From positions 5,968,001 through 6,032,000 of the forward strand of contig NZ_CP029550.1 of assembly GCF_003173715.1 (NCBI RefSeq): a stretch of DNA of 64,000 nucleotides, read 5' to 3'. Position 1 is the stretch's first letter; every line of letters begins with the position of its first letter. This document shows positions 24,346 to 32,676 of the stretch, piece after piece. The notes under the pieces are model-generated. The model was not told the DNA's origin, made no database searches, and saw nothing but the letters and a program-made list of their open reading frames with translations. This DNA comes from Methylobacterium durans. Its GTDB lineage: Bacteria > Pseudomonadota > Alphaproteobacteria > Rhizobiales > Beijerinckiaceae. The translations under genes were made by a program, and so were the position numbers.

Positions 24346-24531
24346 AGCTCGCCTCCTCCGGTGTCCGATTCGACGGCGGCCAGAGGGGCGCCGTCATCGC
24401 CGGTGAGGCTGTGCCCCGTCGCGGAACGCGGCAAGCGCAAATGATGCCCTCGCAAATGATGTCCTCGCTCTCGCGCGAGGCCGCCGTCGGAAGAGGAACG
24501 GTCGCGGACGTCCGGCAGCCCCGGACAAGCG

Positions 24532-24553
24532 AAAGGCGGGACCCGGTCCCGCC
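24532..24553 (-). terminator. Terminator of the 19-aa peptide gene
   Basis: On the minus strand GGCGGGAC pairs with GTCCCGCC across a short loop and is followed by TTTCGC, 26 bases after the peptide stop codon. Confidence 0.65.
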
Positions 24554-24578
24554 TCCAGATGCGCGATCGCGCTAGAAC

Positions 24579-24638
24579 TTATGTCAGCGTCCAGTCCGGC
24601 GGCGTCGTCTCACCTTCGGGCTGTCCGTGATGCTGCAT
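24579..24638 (-). CDS. 19-aa peptide gene
   Basis: Encodes MQHHGQPEGETTPPDWTLT. A near-consensus GGAGGTGA lies six bases before the ATG and a terminator follows, so this is a complete minimal gene. Could be a leader peptide, a modulator or a coding remnant. No hydrophobic segment. Confidence 0.5.
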   Translation of the reverse strand: MQHHGQPEGETTPPDWTLT

Positions 24639-25022
24639 GGCGTCACCTCCGAGGTTCGTTTCGCGGCGGATCGGAACTCCAGGCTCGAAGCTCCGAATGA
24701 AAAACCGCCCCTCCCGAGGCGAGGTTCCAAACGTCGCTGCAATGAAACCGTCCCATTCCCGGGCGCCGAGGCCAGCTTGCCAACCGGATCGCGGGTCACG
24801 CGGAAGGCAGGGACGCCGCGGCTTGGCGCGGCCGATCGGAGCGGGGCGTCCCGCACCCCTCGGCACAACCGCCGAGCGGCCCTGAACAACTCGCCTCGCG
24901 GAGGCTTGTCCACACAGGGGGCCTGCCGTCGGCGAGCGCGCAACCCCAGGCCCGCCGAACCGGAAGCGGGCCGTCCGCCGGTTCGGCAGGCCGGACACGT
25001 CTTCCCGCGGGGAGGACAGGTC
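24639..25022. other. Intergenic region
   Basis: No convincing gene on either strand. It should hold the promoters of the 19-aa peptide (minus) and the Trp-rich protein (plus). Confidence 0.4.
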
Positions 25023-25283
25023 ATGAAGCTGGACATGCGCTGGAACGGGATCGCGTGCGGCGGTCAGCGCGGCGACCGCTGGCTCGTCCTCTGGTGGCAC
25101 CCCCTTCCCGCCCGGCGTCGATTCTGGGGATACCGGAAGGGCTGGTCCAACGGCCCGGTAAGCCGCTTCGGCTGGTGGTCCGGTGACATGGTCTGGCGTC
25201 TACCGTGGACGCATCACGATGGCGGCATCCGGACCAACGGTTGGTTCCTCAACCACGCGTGGCAGCGCCGATCAAACCGGTAG
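25023..25283 (+). CDS. Trp-rich hypothetical protein
   Basis: 86 residues with 11 Trp, very high, in clusters such as LVLWWHPLP, FGWWSGDMVWRLPW and NGWFLNHAW. Basic overall, no signal peptide. GGGGAGGACAGG precedes the ATG. Aromatic-rich composition suggests carbohydrate or membrane-interface binding; no family recognised. Confidence 0.6.
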   Translation: MKLDMRWNGIACGGQRGDRWLVLWWHPLPARRRFWGYRKGWSNGPVSRFGWWSGDMVWRLPWTHHDGGIRTNGWFLNHAWQRRSNR

Positions 25284-25405
25284 CGGCTGGAGGCTCGACC
25301 GGAGGCAGGGTTCCATCCCGGCCCGAACCGAGCCTGCCCATCCTCGACTGGCCGCCGTCCCCGCACGCGATCAGGCCGAGCGGCGGGACGGACCGTTCCG
25401 AATGT

Positions 25406-25609
25406 TCAGCCGACCAGGGTCACGATCAGGCAGAGGGCGCAGGTCAGGGCCATGCACGTGCCGATCTGCAAGGTGCGGAAGGTTTCACGGGATAGACGAT
25501 GGTTGTCGTTGGCGGCACGAGAGCGCGACCCGAGTAGGTAGCGGTTCAGAGCCGGCTCCGGCAGTTCGATCCACTGCTCAGCGGTCCCGCAAGCCTTGGC
25601 GGTCTTCAT
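25406..25609 (-). CDS. Small C-terminally membrane-anchored protein
   Basis: 67 residues: soluble part TAEQWIELPEPALNRYLLGS, RSRAANDNHRLSRETFRT, then a terminal helix CMALTCALCLIVTLV. AANDN tails of this kind are common in small Rhizobiales membrane proteins. ATG 25669 is an alternative start. Confidence 0.55.
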   Translation of the reverse strand: MKTAKACGTAEQWIELPEPALNRYLLGSRSRAANDNHRLSRETFRTLQIGTCMALTCALCLIVTLVG

Positions 25610-25889
25610 GCGACGTTTCCCCGTTCCCGCTGCGGCGACCATCTGTGCTTCACGGCCAAGCTCGATCATGGCCCATCTGCCGCAGGCGCATGAAGCAGAT
25701 CTTCGGCCCGATGTCCATGCAGAATATCGCAGTGCGGCCGGCGGTGCGGCACCATACTGCAAAAACGCCGGGGCTTGCCGCGAAAACACGACTCTTCATG
25801 CGCAGAGCGAATGGCTGGCGTGTGGCATCTGGTATGCCAGAAACGCCATTCCCGTGTCATCAATGCTGCAACGCAAACAAAGACACGGG

Positions 25890-26102
25890 ATGCCCACCAT
25901 GACCGCTCTCCTTCTTGCCCTCGCCGCCGGTGCCGCCAACGTCGCTCTGGTCGCTGTCCTGGCCGACCGTCTGGGTCCCAAGGCCGCCGCCGCCGGCGAA
26001 CTCTTCGCCGTGAACGACGCCCGCCCCGCCTCCGCCCGGGTCGACGCCGTCAAGGCCGGCAACGAGAACGCTCCGGCCGTGGCCGCCAAGCGCGCCGCCT
26101 GA
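25890..26102 (+). CDS. Small membrane-anchored Ala-rich protein
   Basis: 70 residues with one helix at about 5-24 (ALLLALAAGAANVALVAVLA), then an Ala-rich soluble tail. Starts at 25890 or 25899. A palindrome TCTGGTATGCCAGA lies 47-60 bases upstream and an exceptionally long hairpin follows. Confidence 0.6.
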   Translation: MPTMTALLLALAAGAANVALVAVLADRLGPKAAAAGELFAVNDARPASARVDAVKAGNENAPAVAAKRAA

Positions 26103-26132
26103 GCCCATCGGCGCCGAGCGCCGACGCAGACA

Positions 26133-26187
26133 CGCCCACGAACGAAGAGCCCCGCCGGATCCCGGCGGGGCTCTTCGTTCGTGGGCG
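26133..26187. terminator. 26-bp perfect hairpin, bidirectional terminator
   Basis: Arms 26133-26158 and 26162-26187 are exact complements over a 3-base loop. The core AAGAGCCCCGCCGG pairs with CCGGCGGGGCTCTT, a typical terminator core, 30 bases after the preceding stop codon. The length is well beyond normal. Confidence 0.7.
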
Positions 26188-26416
26188 GCCCCGCGCCCTC
26201 CCCCGGCGCGACGCCGCGCAGGATTCGGGATGCGGCCCCGTCCGCCACCGGACGCGAGCACCCATCCGCGCCCGCGGGTTCGGACGCCCCCGTCCGCGTG
26301 GGTGGGCCGACGAGGCAGGCGGCCTTTTGCAAGCCGGGGCCGGCTGCGGCATGCTCGGGTCGGGCTCGAGCGGGGATTCACGCTGTGCACGTGAGGGGCG
26401 GCCTGCCGCGGATCGC

Positions 26417-26722
26417 ATGATCTGGCGCGCGATCCTTTTCCTCTTCGGCGTCCCGGTGGCGGTCGTCGCCGGGATCTGCCTGGTGTGGCTGGTCCTGGCG
26501 AGCCCGGTCCTGCTCGTGGCCGGCTATGCCGGGTGGATGCCGCGCGAACTGGCGATCGACTACGCGACGCTGCCGGCGCTGTTCCTGGCGACGTGCGCCG
26601 CCCTCGAGACCATCCTCCGGCTGGTGGTGTCCCGGCTGGACGACGAGATCCGCACGGGTGGCTTCATCTCGTTCTGGTGGCGCTACTGGTGGAGCCGCCT
26701 CGGTCGGCAGAGGCCGCCCTGA
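26417..26722 (+). CDS. Three-helix membrane protein, unknown function
   Basis: 101 residues. Helices at about 4-24 (RAILFLFGVPVAVVAGICLV), 25-45 and 48-70 and a Trp-rich C-terminus (FISFWWRYWWSRLGRQR) with basic charge, which should face the cytoplasm. No family recognised. Convergent with the PepSY-like gene. Confidence 0.65.
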   Translation: MIWRAILFLFGVPVAVVAGICLVWLVLASPVLLVAGYAGWMPRELAIDYATLPALFLATCAALETILRLVVSRLDDEIRTGGFISFWWRYWWSRLGRQRPP

Positions 26723-26742
26723 GGCCCGCGCCGGCTGCGGCG

Positions 26743-27012
26743 TCAGTCGGCCTTGCGATCGGTGATCTCGTAGGTGCCGGATTTCAGGCGCAGGTCGTAC
26801 TTCTTGCCGTCCTTGCCGACCGCGTCGTCGATCTCCCAGACGCCGCTGTCCTCGAGCTCGATGCTCTCCCAGGCCGTGTAACCCTCGGACTGGAGCTTCT
26901 TCTCGATGGCCGTCCGCTCCTCGGCGTTCGGAGCACGATCCGCGCGCGCGGGCATCGCCGTGGCCGCAACGAACAGGGCCGTGATCGTCGCCAGCCGGAT
27001 GGGTCCCGTCAT
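26743..27012 (-). CDS. Secreted PepSY-like protein
   Basis: 89 residues. Signal peptide to about residue 24 (LATITALFVAATAMPARA), then ERTAIEKKLQSEGYTAWESI and KDGKKYDLRLKSGTYEI: the helix-strand-strand pattern of PepSY domains, thought to inhibit proteases or bind at the membrane. AAGGAGATG precedes the ATG. AGCAAT/ATTGCT arms lie about 80-96 bases upstream. Confidence 0.75.
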   Translation of the reverse strand: MTGPIRLATITALFVAATAMPARADRAPNAEERTAIEKKLQSEGYTAWESIELEDSGVWEIDDAVGKDGKKYDLRLKSGTYEITDRKAD

Positions 27013-27467
27013 AGCCGCATCTCCTTCGGATGAAAAAGGGACAATCCGGAGAAGGATCGGCCGTTCCGGTCATTTCGCGAACGGGATTGAATAGCAATCT
27101 CTATTGCTCATTCGTCCCGAGCAGGCGCATGTGAATACTTCCGGGCCCCGCACCGTCCCGTCGATTCCTCCGGCGCGGTGACCCGGGCTCCCCGGCCCTG
27201 ACGCTCTCGGAGCCCTGGAGCCGCGAAAGGCGCGCGATCTGCCAAAGCCTGCCTCCGATCGGCGGATCCGCAGGACTCGGCGGGGCTGCGGATGCAGGCC
27301 GAGCCATTGCCTTGGCGCGGAGCAAGTATTACAATTGCGGCAATACTGTCACGCTAAGCAACTCGGGGCGTCTTGGGCGGCCAGGGACTGAGCGCGACTT
27401 GACCGGATCCCTGCCAATCAGCGCGCCCGAGCCCCGCCCCGAGTCGGATGATCTCGCGGAGGCGCAG
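27013..27467. other. Divergent upstream region, AT-rich ends
   Basis: No gene. Two inverted repeats: AGCAAT/ATTGCT at 27093-27108, upstream of the PepSY-like gene, and AGTATT/AATACT at 27325-27347, upstream of the SPW gene. Both are candidate operators for the divergent pair. Confidence 0.45.
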
Positions 27468-27836
27468 ATGCGAACGATCTCGAACAAGTCCGAAGATGCC
27501 GCGCTCAACACGGCGAACATCGTCCTCGGCGCGATCCTCTTCCTGGCACCCTGGGTCGCCGATTTCGGCACGAGCAACTACGCGGCCATGAATGCCTGGA
27601 TCTGCGGCGCGGCCATCGCGATCGTCGCGATGCTGGCGATCAACCAGACCTACGACTGGGAGGAAGGGGTCAACCTCGCTCTCGGCCTCTGGACGGCCGC
27701 GGCGCCCTGGGTGTTGGGCTTTGCCGGCGTCGCCAACGCGATGTGGACCCACCTCGCGATCGGTCTCCTGGTCGCGCTCATGGCAGGCGCCGAGCTGTGG
27801 CGGGTCTATCACGCGCCCGAAGCCCGGTCGGTCTGA
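27468..27836 (+). CDS. SPW repeat membrane protein
   Basis: 122 residues. Four helices, with the SPW-type tryptophan-proline turns LAPWVADFGTSNY near 28-40 and AAPWVLGFAG near 83-92. SPW proteins are small membrane proteins of unknown function, often stress-linked. GCGGAGGCG precedes the ATG at 27468; an upstream frame is open but non-protein-like. Confidence 0.85.
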   Translation: MRTISNKSEDAALNTANIVLGAILFLAPWVADFGTSNYAAMNAWICGAAIAIVAMLAINQTYDWEEGVNLALGLWTAAAPWVLGFAGVANAMWTHLAIGLLVALMAGAELWRVYHAPEARSV

Positions 27837-27926
27837 TCCGGCCGCCGCCGCCGATCCCCAGGCCCGGGTGCCGATGCGACCGGCACCGCTCGGGGAAAGG
27901 CAGATCGGCGGTGCGGGCGGGCGCCC

Positions 27927-29129
27927 TCAGGTGGCGGAGCCGTTGAAGACCAAGCGGGTGCCCGTATAGGCGCGCACCAGCTTGGTCGGCATCTCGGCCT
28001 TGGCGATCTCGTAGAAGGCCTCGCCCGTGCAGTGGAGCGGCACCACGAAGTTCGGGCCGATCTCCTTCAGGGCCGCGAGGGTCTGGCGGACATAGTCGGG
28101 CTGGTAGGGGGCGAGGTGGAAGCCGCCGATCACCGCGTGCACCCTCTGGACGCCGGACACGGCCTGCGCTTGGCGGATCGCGTTGACGACGCCCCGGTGA
28201 CTGCAGGAGGTGAGGATGATGAGGCCCTGCCCCTTCAGGTTGTAGGCCGTGGCGATCTCGTGCCGGAACTGGTCCGGGATCGGTCCCGGGCCGCCCCCCG
28301 CCAGGCCGGCCGGGTCGCAGCCCGAGCCGTGCGTGAGGCCGAGCTTCATCGCGCTGGGCGACAGGAGTGTCTCGAAGCTGCGCTGGTCGATCTGGCCCGA
28401 GGTGAAGCCGTGGCCCGCCACGAGGGCCGGGCGCTCCGTCGCGGTGACGGCGAGGTTCGCGGCCTTGAGGGCCTGACGGTCGATGACGCCGAAATCACCC
28501 TTGGCCGGCGGCGCCGTCCATTCGCGGGCGCAGAAGCAATCCTCGCCCCCGACATGGAACGGCAGGCCTGGCTTGAGCTGTCCCCGGTTCTGGCCGAGGA
28601 AGCCGGCGAGCCCGCCGAAATGGTCGTAATGGCCGTGGCTCAGCACGAGCGCGTCGATCTCGGAGGGCCGCACCCCGAGGAGCCTCAGGTTGTTGACGAG
28701 CGCCTCCGGCGTGAAGCCGAAATCGACGAGGGTCTGGCGGGACTCCTCGCCGCGCCGCGAGGTGACGTGCATCGAGAGGCCGAACTCGCTGACCGGCGTC
28801 GGGCCCGGCGGGTGGTCGGGGCCGATGCCCCAGCCGAAATGCTCGACCGCGAGCCCGTCGAGCTTGCGGCCCGGAGCCACGGCGAACTGGTAGCTGTCGG
28901 TGACGATGCGGACCGCGACGGCGTCCAGTTCCGGCACCGGCCCCGTCACGGCCTCGGCCAGGGCGGGAGGCGCGTCTCCCAGAAGGCCAGCGAGGAGGAG
29001 ACTGAGGGCCGCGGCCCCACCGCCGCAGAGGATGTCGCGCCGGGCCGGATCATCGCAGGTGATGCGGGCGCGGCTCAGGCGCTGCGCAGAAGCCCGACCC
29101 GGTGATGCAGGATCGACGAAGACGGCCAT
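27927..29129 (-). CDS. Tat-exported MBL-fold metallo-hydrolase
   Basis: 400 residues. R30-R31 in ARRDILCGGG followed by a hydrophobic stretch to about 58 indicate a twin-arginine signal. Metal ligands H165, H167, D169 and H170 (LSHGHYDHFGG), then H311, H338 and H366, fit a binuclear site. Closest by pattern to the MJ0296/7,8-dihydropterin-type MBL group, which includes phosphodiesterases and quorum-quenching-like enzymes; the substrate is unknown. GGGAGG precedes the ATG. Monocistronic. Confidence 0.85.
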   Translation of the reverse strand: MAVFVDPASPGRASAQRLSRARITCDDPARRDILCGGGAAALSLLLAGLLGDAPPALAEAVTGPVPELDAVAVRIVTDSYQFAVAPGRKLDGLAVEHFGWGIGPDHPPGPTPVSEFGLSMHVTSRRGEESRQTLVDFGFTPEALVNNLRLLGVRPSEIDALVLSHGHYDHFGGLAGFLGQNRGQLKPGLPFHVGGEDCFCAREWTAPPAKGDFGVIDRQALKAANLAVTATERPALVAGHGFTSGQIDQRSFETLLSPSAMKLGLTHGSGCDPAGLAGGGPGPIPDQFRHEIATAYNLKGQGLIILTSCSHRGVVNAIRQAQAVSGVQRVHAVIGGFHLAPYQPDYVRQTLAALKEIGPNFVVPLHCTGEAFYEIAKAEMPTKLVRAYTGTRLVFNGSAT

Positions 29130-29543
29130 GGCAACCTCCCGCCACAGGTCCGATGAAGGACCGAGAGCAGGGGCGCGAGACAAGACAGACGTACGTTATC
29201 GTCTCGTCGGGCGTCCAAGATCCGGATGATCTCATGTCGTGGGAGGCGCATCAAGAGGCTCACGAAGGGCCGCCAGATCTGACACGGCGCCGTCTCATCA
29301 TCCTCTCGACTGGATCTGTTCATCGCGCCTCGCGCGAGGGCCTGCGCGTTCCGCTCAGCGTCGGGGCCCGCCCCCGGCCTGGGGCGCGGTCCCGCATCTT
29401 CCCTTCACCCTCCCCGTCGCGGCCCTGCCCTGCGGGCCGGGCAGGGCCGGGAAGAGGCCGGAGCGCACGCATGCGCATTTGGTATGCCAGCCCTAACAAA
29501 TGTGAGATTGAGCACGGAAGCGCGGCGTGCGATGTGCAAGATC
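29130..29543. other. Intergenic region before the sRNA
   Basis: No gene called; plus-strand frames here are non-protein-like. A TGGTATGCCA palindrome lies at 29480-29489. TTGAGC (29508-29513) with GATGTG 17 bases on (29531-29536) could be the sRNA promoter. Confidence 0.4.
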
Positions 29544-29632
29544 GACGGCGCGGCAATGGCGTTGCCGCGTCGGCCCTTCATTGGGCGTTTCCTCCCTAGA
29601 CTTACGGGCCGCTCTCACTGGGCGGCCCTTTT
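29544..29632 (+). ncRNA. Candidate mmgR/suhB-type alphaproteobacterial sRNA
   Basis: Structure read from the sequence: a 5' hairpin (CGCGGCAA/TTGCCGCG, 29549-29569), an unpaired segment with TTTCCTCCCTAGAC (29588-29601) and a terminator hairpin GGGCCGC/GCGGCCC (29606-29628) followed by TTTTTC. The CCUCCCU anti-Shine-Dalgarno segment next to a GGCCGC terminator is characteristic of the suhB/mmgR family of sRNAs that act by pairing near ribosome binding sites; mmgR controls polyhydroxybutyrate in Sinorhizobium. Transcription start is inferred. Confidence 0.6.
29606..29632 (+). terminator. Intrinsic terminator of the sRNA
   Basis: 7-bp GC stem, nine-base loop and TTTTTCT tail. The only terminator in the window with a strong U-run. 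Confidence 0.9.
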
Positions 29633-29756
29633 TCTGTCCGGGGACGGGTTTGTAGCGTCCGCTCCCCGCGCCCAGCAAGCATCATCTTTCAGCGCGCGCG
29701 GGCGATGCCGAATTCCTGCGCAATCACGCCGAGACCGGGCGGCCGGGATCGGCCGG

Positions 29757-30242
29757 TCATTCGGTCGTGAGGGCGTCGAACTCGTCCCGGAGGCAGGCGT
29801 AGAGCCGCCCCAGCCAGAGGCGCGCCTCCGCCTCGCCCGCCCTGGCGGCCCGCATCTGCTCTTCGGCCGAGCGCGCCCGCTCCTCGGCGAGCCGCGCGGC
29901 CTTCTCGGCCTTCGCGGCGCGCCTCATGGCGCTCTGCGCGGCGGCCTCGGCGACGCGGGCCCGCTGTTCGGCGGCCTCCGCATCCGTGATGCTGCGCTGG
30001 ATGAGGCCCTGCGACTGCTTGGTGAGATCGTGCGCGAGGTCGCGGGCGCGCCGGACCCGGGCGCCGACGTCGCGGACGAGCCGGATGGCGCCCGGCCAGT
30101 CGGCGGCCTCTTCGGGGCCTCGGGGATCGGGGCCTGCCGCACCGTCCTGCTCGGCGAACAGGGGGACGACATTGCGCTCCTGGGGCGGAGTGGCGGGATG
30201 GCCGGCCGCGTGGAGCGGCGCATCGACCGCGTGCGCGATCAT
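29757..30242 (-). CDS. Coiled-coil protein, paralogue of the upstream gene
   Basis: 161 residues. Long helix from about 60 to 140 rich in E/A/R (AAEQRARVAEAAAQSAMRRA, EKAARLAEERARSAEEQ), ending LYACLRDEFDALTTE. The start ATG at 30242 overlaps the stop of the upstream gene (ATGA). The end of both proteins follows the same plan (L-x-R-x-Y-x-x-x-x-x-E-F), so the pair arose by tandem duplication. No membrane segment; probably a cytoplasmic structural or scaffold protein. Confidence 0.7.
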   Translation of the reverse strand: MIAHAVDAPLHAAGHPATPPQERNVVPLFAEQDGAAGPDPRGPEEAADWPGAIRLVRDVGARVRRARDLAHDLTKQSQGLIQRSITDAEAAEQRARVAEAAAQSAMRRAAKAEKAARLAEERARSAEEQMRAARAGEAEARLWLGRLYACLRDEFDALTTE

Positions 30243-30763
30243 GCCGGGCGCTTCTCGGGCTGGGCGAATGCGAACTCGCTGGCGATGGTGTCGTAGACGC
30301 GCGCCAGCCACTCCTCGGCGAGGCGCGCCCGCTCTTCCGCGGCCCGGACCCGCTCGTCGGCCGCCTTGAGCAGCGCGTCCGCCCGCACCTGCGCGTCCCT
30401 GGCCTGCGCTTCCGCGGCCTTCACCCGCTCGTTCGCGCCGGCCATGTCCTCACGCACGCGCTCCAGCAGATCCTGCACGCGGAGTTCCTGCTCGTGGGCC
30501 TGGGCTTCAACCTCCCGCGCCCGCGAGGCGGCATCGCGCACGCGCTCGATGAGGTGGGTCCAGTCTTCCGGCGCCGATTTGCGGCTCGGCGGCTCGATGA
30601 GAGCCCCGTCATCCGAGGCGTTCATCAGGCGCAATACACTGGTCAGGCGTTGATCCGCGGGGGCGGGCTTGTCGTTCGGCTTCGGCTCGGCGCGCACATC
30701 AATCATGCCGTTCCAGGAAAACGCCTTGATCTGATTCACGCGCGCATGCCCCTCGCCGAACAA
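30239..30763 (-). CDS. Coiled-coil protein, first of a coupled pair
   Basis: 174 residues from a TTG at 30763; ATG 30706 (MIDVRAEP) and a GTG are alternatives. Helix with heptad-like pattern at about 70-155 (DAASRAREVEAQAHEQELRV, NERVKAAEAQARDAQ, AEERARLAEEWLARVYDTI). Overlaps the next gene by four bases. No known domain. The start region carries GGAGGAAG 11 bases before the TTG. Confidence 0.7.
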   Translation of the reverse strand: MFGEGHARVNQIKAFSWNGMIDVRAEPKPNDKPAPADQRLTSVLRLMNASDDGALIEPPSRKSAPEDWTHLIERVRDAASRAREVEAQAHEQELRVQDLLERVREDMAGANERVKAAEAQARDAQVRADALLKAADERVRAAEERARLAEEWLARVYDTIASEFAFAQPEKRPA

Positions 30764-31129
30764 CTGAACTGGAACTTCCTCCAGGTTGTATCGGTCGTTA
30801 ACGTGGTGTGAACGAAGCTCTTGGTTGCGTCAAACCACGAAGACACGCTTCCAAGTTGTGTTTTCGGAAATCGGGCGGCGTGTTGCATGTCGGACACTGT
30901 GCAACATTCGACCGCTGAAGCGCCGGACGGGCCGGCTCGGCGGCGGAAGAGCGCCCGGGATCCGGCGCCCGGGATCCAGCGCCCGGGACCCGGCGCGTGC
31001 AATGCGGGGCGTCGCGCGGCCTGTGGTGGCGCGGGCACAATGCCGCGTCCCCGTCGGCCGCGTCGGCCTTTCCGGTTGGCAGCCCTCTCCCGCTGCCTTA
31101 GCTGCGAGGCGCATCACCCGCAGGGCGAC
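30764..31129. other. Divergent intergenic region with tandem repeats
   Basis: No gene. 30780-30900 is AT-rich with a probable promoter for the coiled-coil pair. A 14-base tandem repeat (three copies) occupies 30951-30992. Confidence 0.5.
30951..30992. repeat. 14-base tandem repeat, three copies
   Basis: GCGCCCGGGATCCG, GCGCCCGGGATCCA and GCGCCCGGGACCCG follow without gaps. Each contains the CCCGGG palindrome. Confidence 0.75.
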
Positions 31130-31411
31130 ATGTCCGAGACCGCCGCTTCTCGCCCGACCGTTCTCGAATTGCTGGATCGAGGGCTTCTGCGGCCCGAGGC
31201 CGTCGCGCGGCTGGCCGACAATTACCTGGCCGCGCCGGGCCTGCGCACGCACGCGCACACGCTCTCTCTGGGGCTGGTGCTGGACGTCGCCGCGGCGATC
31301 CAGGCCTATCCGCTGGCCGGCGCCATCCTGGCCAGCGCGCTCGTGTCGCCCCGCGTGAAGCGATCCGCGGTCGGGACCGCCATCCTGCTCGCTCGACCCC
31401 AAAAGGTGTGA
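31130..31411 (+). CDS. Small helical hypothetical protein
   Basis: 93 residues, MSETAASRPTVLELLDRGLL, then THAHTLSLGLVLDVAAAIQA and LAGAILASALVSPRV. Partly hydrophobic, possibly a two-helix membrane-associated protein. GCAGGGCGAC precedes the ATG. Convergent with 31453. Confidence 0.6.
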   Translation: MSETAASRPTVLELLDRGLLRPEAVARLADNYLAAPGLRTHAHTLSLGLVLDVAAAIQAYPLAGAILASALVSPRVKRSAVGTAILLARPQKV

Positions 31412-31452
31412 GCCGGGCGCGCGACCCGGCCACCGGGCGCGGATCCTTGCGA

Positions 31453-31620
31453 TCACCCGGTCTCCGAGGATTCCTCCCGCACCTGCCGGATCAGGCGTCT
31501 CAGGACCTTGCGCACATGCGCGCGCACGGTCGCGTCTCGATCGGATTCGGGCTTCCCGGGCGGCGGCGGCCTCGCGTCGTGCAGGTCAGCCTGCGCGACG
31601 CCGTGGTTTGCCAGCGACAT
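31453..31620 (-). CDS. Small protein with RAHVRxVLRxL motif
   Basis: 55 residues. The C-terminal half reads DRDATVRAHVRKVLRRLIRQ; a second small protein at 47083 shares RAHVR-x-VLR-x-L. The N-terminal half is Pro-rich. AGAGGCACG precedes the ATG. The motif could be an amphipathic, cationic helix for protein or nucleic acid binding. Confidence 0.55.
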   Translation of the reverse strand: MSLANHGVAQADLHDARPPPPGKPESDRDATVRAHVRKVLRRLIRQVREESSETG

Positions 31621-31869
31621 GGATCGTGCCTCTTGCGGATACGCGAGCGTCAAAACATTATCGCGATCAGCCTAGGACCGTCCCGAATGGTACGAAAACA
31701 TCATTTCCTGACTAACGTCCGAAAGAGCCTCCGGCGCATTGCTTCGTAGTAAACGCACGCAGGGGATTGGCCGAGAGGCATGGAGCGTCTGAACCTCAAT
31801 GCGCCGCGTCTCGACGCTGCCGATCTTAACATGGGCAAGCTCTGAGCTGCCCCCTGCCCGATCACGGTG

Positions 31870-32676
31870 ATGACAAACCTTTTCATCCGAAAGCTTGAGC
31901 TGCGCGCTTCTCTGTCCGAAGCCGACCGGCACGCGCTGGAGCAGGCGACGGCCAAGGTCATGCAGGTCGAGGCCAATCGGGACCTGATCGCGCAAGCGGA
32001 CGCCCCGGAGCACGCCTTCGTGATCCTCGAAGGGTTCGCCTGCCGCTACAAGCTGTTGCCCGACGGCGGCCGCTCGATCGTCGCCTACCTGATCCCCGGG
32101 GACGGCTGCGACCTGCACGCCTCGATCCTGCCCCGCATGGTCCACTCGATCGGCACCCTGACGCCGTGCCTGGTCGCCCGGATCCCCTACCAGACCATCA
32201 AGGAACTGGCCGCCTATCACCCGAACATCTACAAGGCCCTCTGGTGGTCCGTCCTGGTCGACGAGGCGATCCTCCTCGAATGGCTCGTCGGCGTGGGCCG
32301 ACGCCCGGCGGACAAGCAGGTCGCCCATTTCCTCTGCGAGATGATGGTGCGCCTGCAGGCGGTCGGGCTCGTCGCCGAGAACAGCTATCGGCTTCCCATC
32401 ACCCAATCCGAGCTGGCCGACACGGCGGGCCTGTCGCACGTTCACGTCAACCGCGTCCTGCAGGATCTCAGGAAGGAGCGGCTGATCGAGCAGAAGCGGC
32501 GCGGGCTTCTCATCCTCGATATCGAGCGATTGAAGACCTTCGCGGGCTTCGTCGCGGATTACCTGCACCTGAACACCGGCGGCGGCCATCAGGGCTTCTA
32601 CGAGCCGCTGACGGATGTGGCGAAGCTCCAGCTGAAGGCCCGGCAGGGGGAGCAGGACCAAACCGGATCGGCCTAG
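31870..32676 (+). CDS. Crp/Fnr-family regulator (cNMP-binding and winged helix)
   Basis: 268 residues. N-terminal cyclic-nucleotide-type beta roll (about 15-125; FVILEGFACRYKLLPDGGRS, YLIPGDGCDL), a dimerisation helix, then an HTH_Crp domain (about 175-235; LPITQSELADTAGLSHVHVN, RVLQDLRKERLIEQ). No FNR cysteines, so not an iron-sulfur sensor. Same subfamily as the gene at 60182: shared ACRYK.LPDG and AAVGL..-type spacing. Target genes unknown. Start ATG at 31870 follows a GTG. Confidence 0.88.
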   Translation: MTNLFIRKLELRASLSEADRHALEQATAKVMQVEANRDLIAQADAPEHAFVILEGFACRYKLLPDGGRSIVAYLIPGDGCDLHASILPRMVHSIGTLTPCLVARIPYQTIKELAAYHPNIYKALWWSVLVDEAILLEWLVGVGRRPADKQVAHFLCEMMVRLQAVGLVAENSYRLPITQSELADTAGLSHVHVNRVLQDLRKERLIEQKRRGLLILDIERLKTFAGFVADYLHLNTGGGHQGFYEPLTDVAKLQLKARQGEQDQTGSA

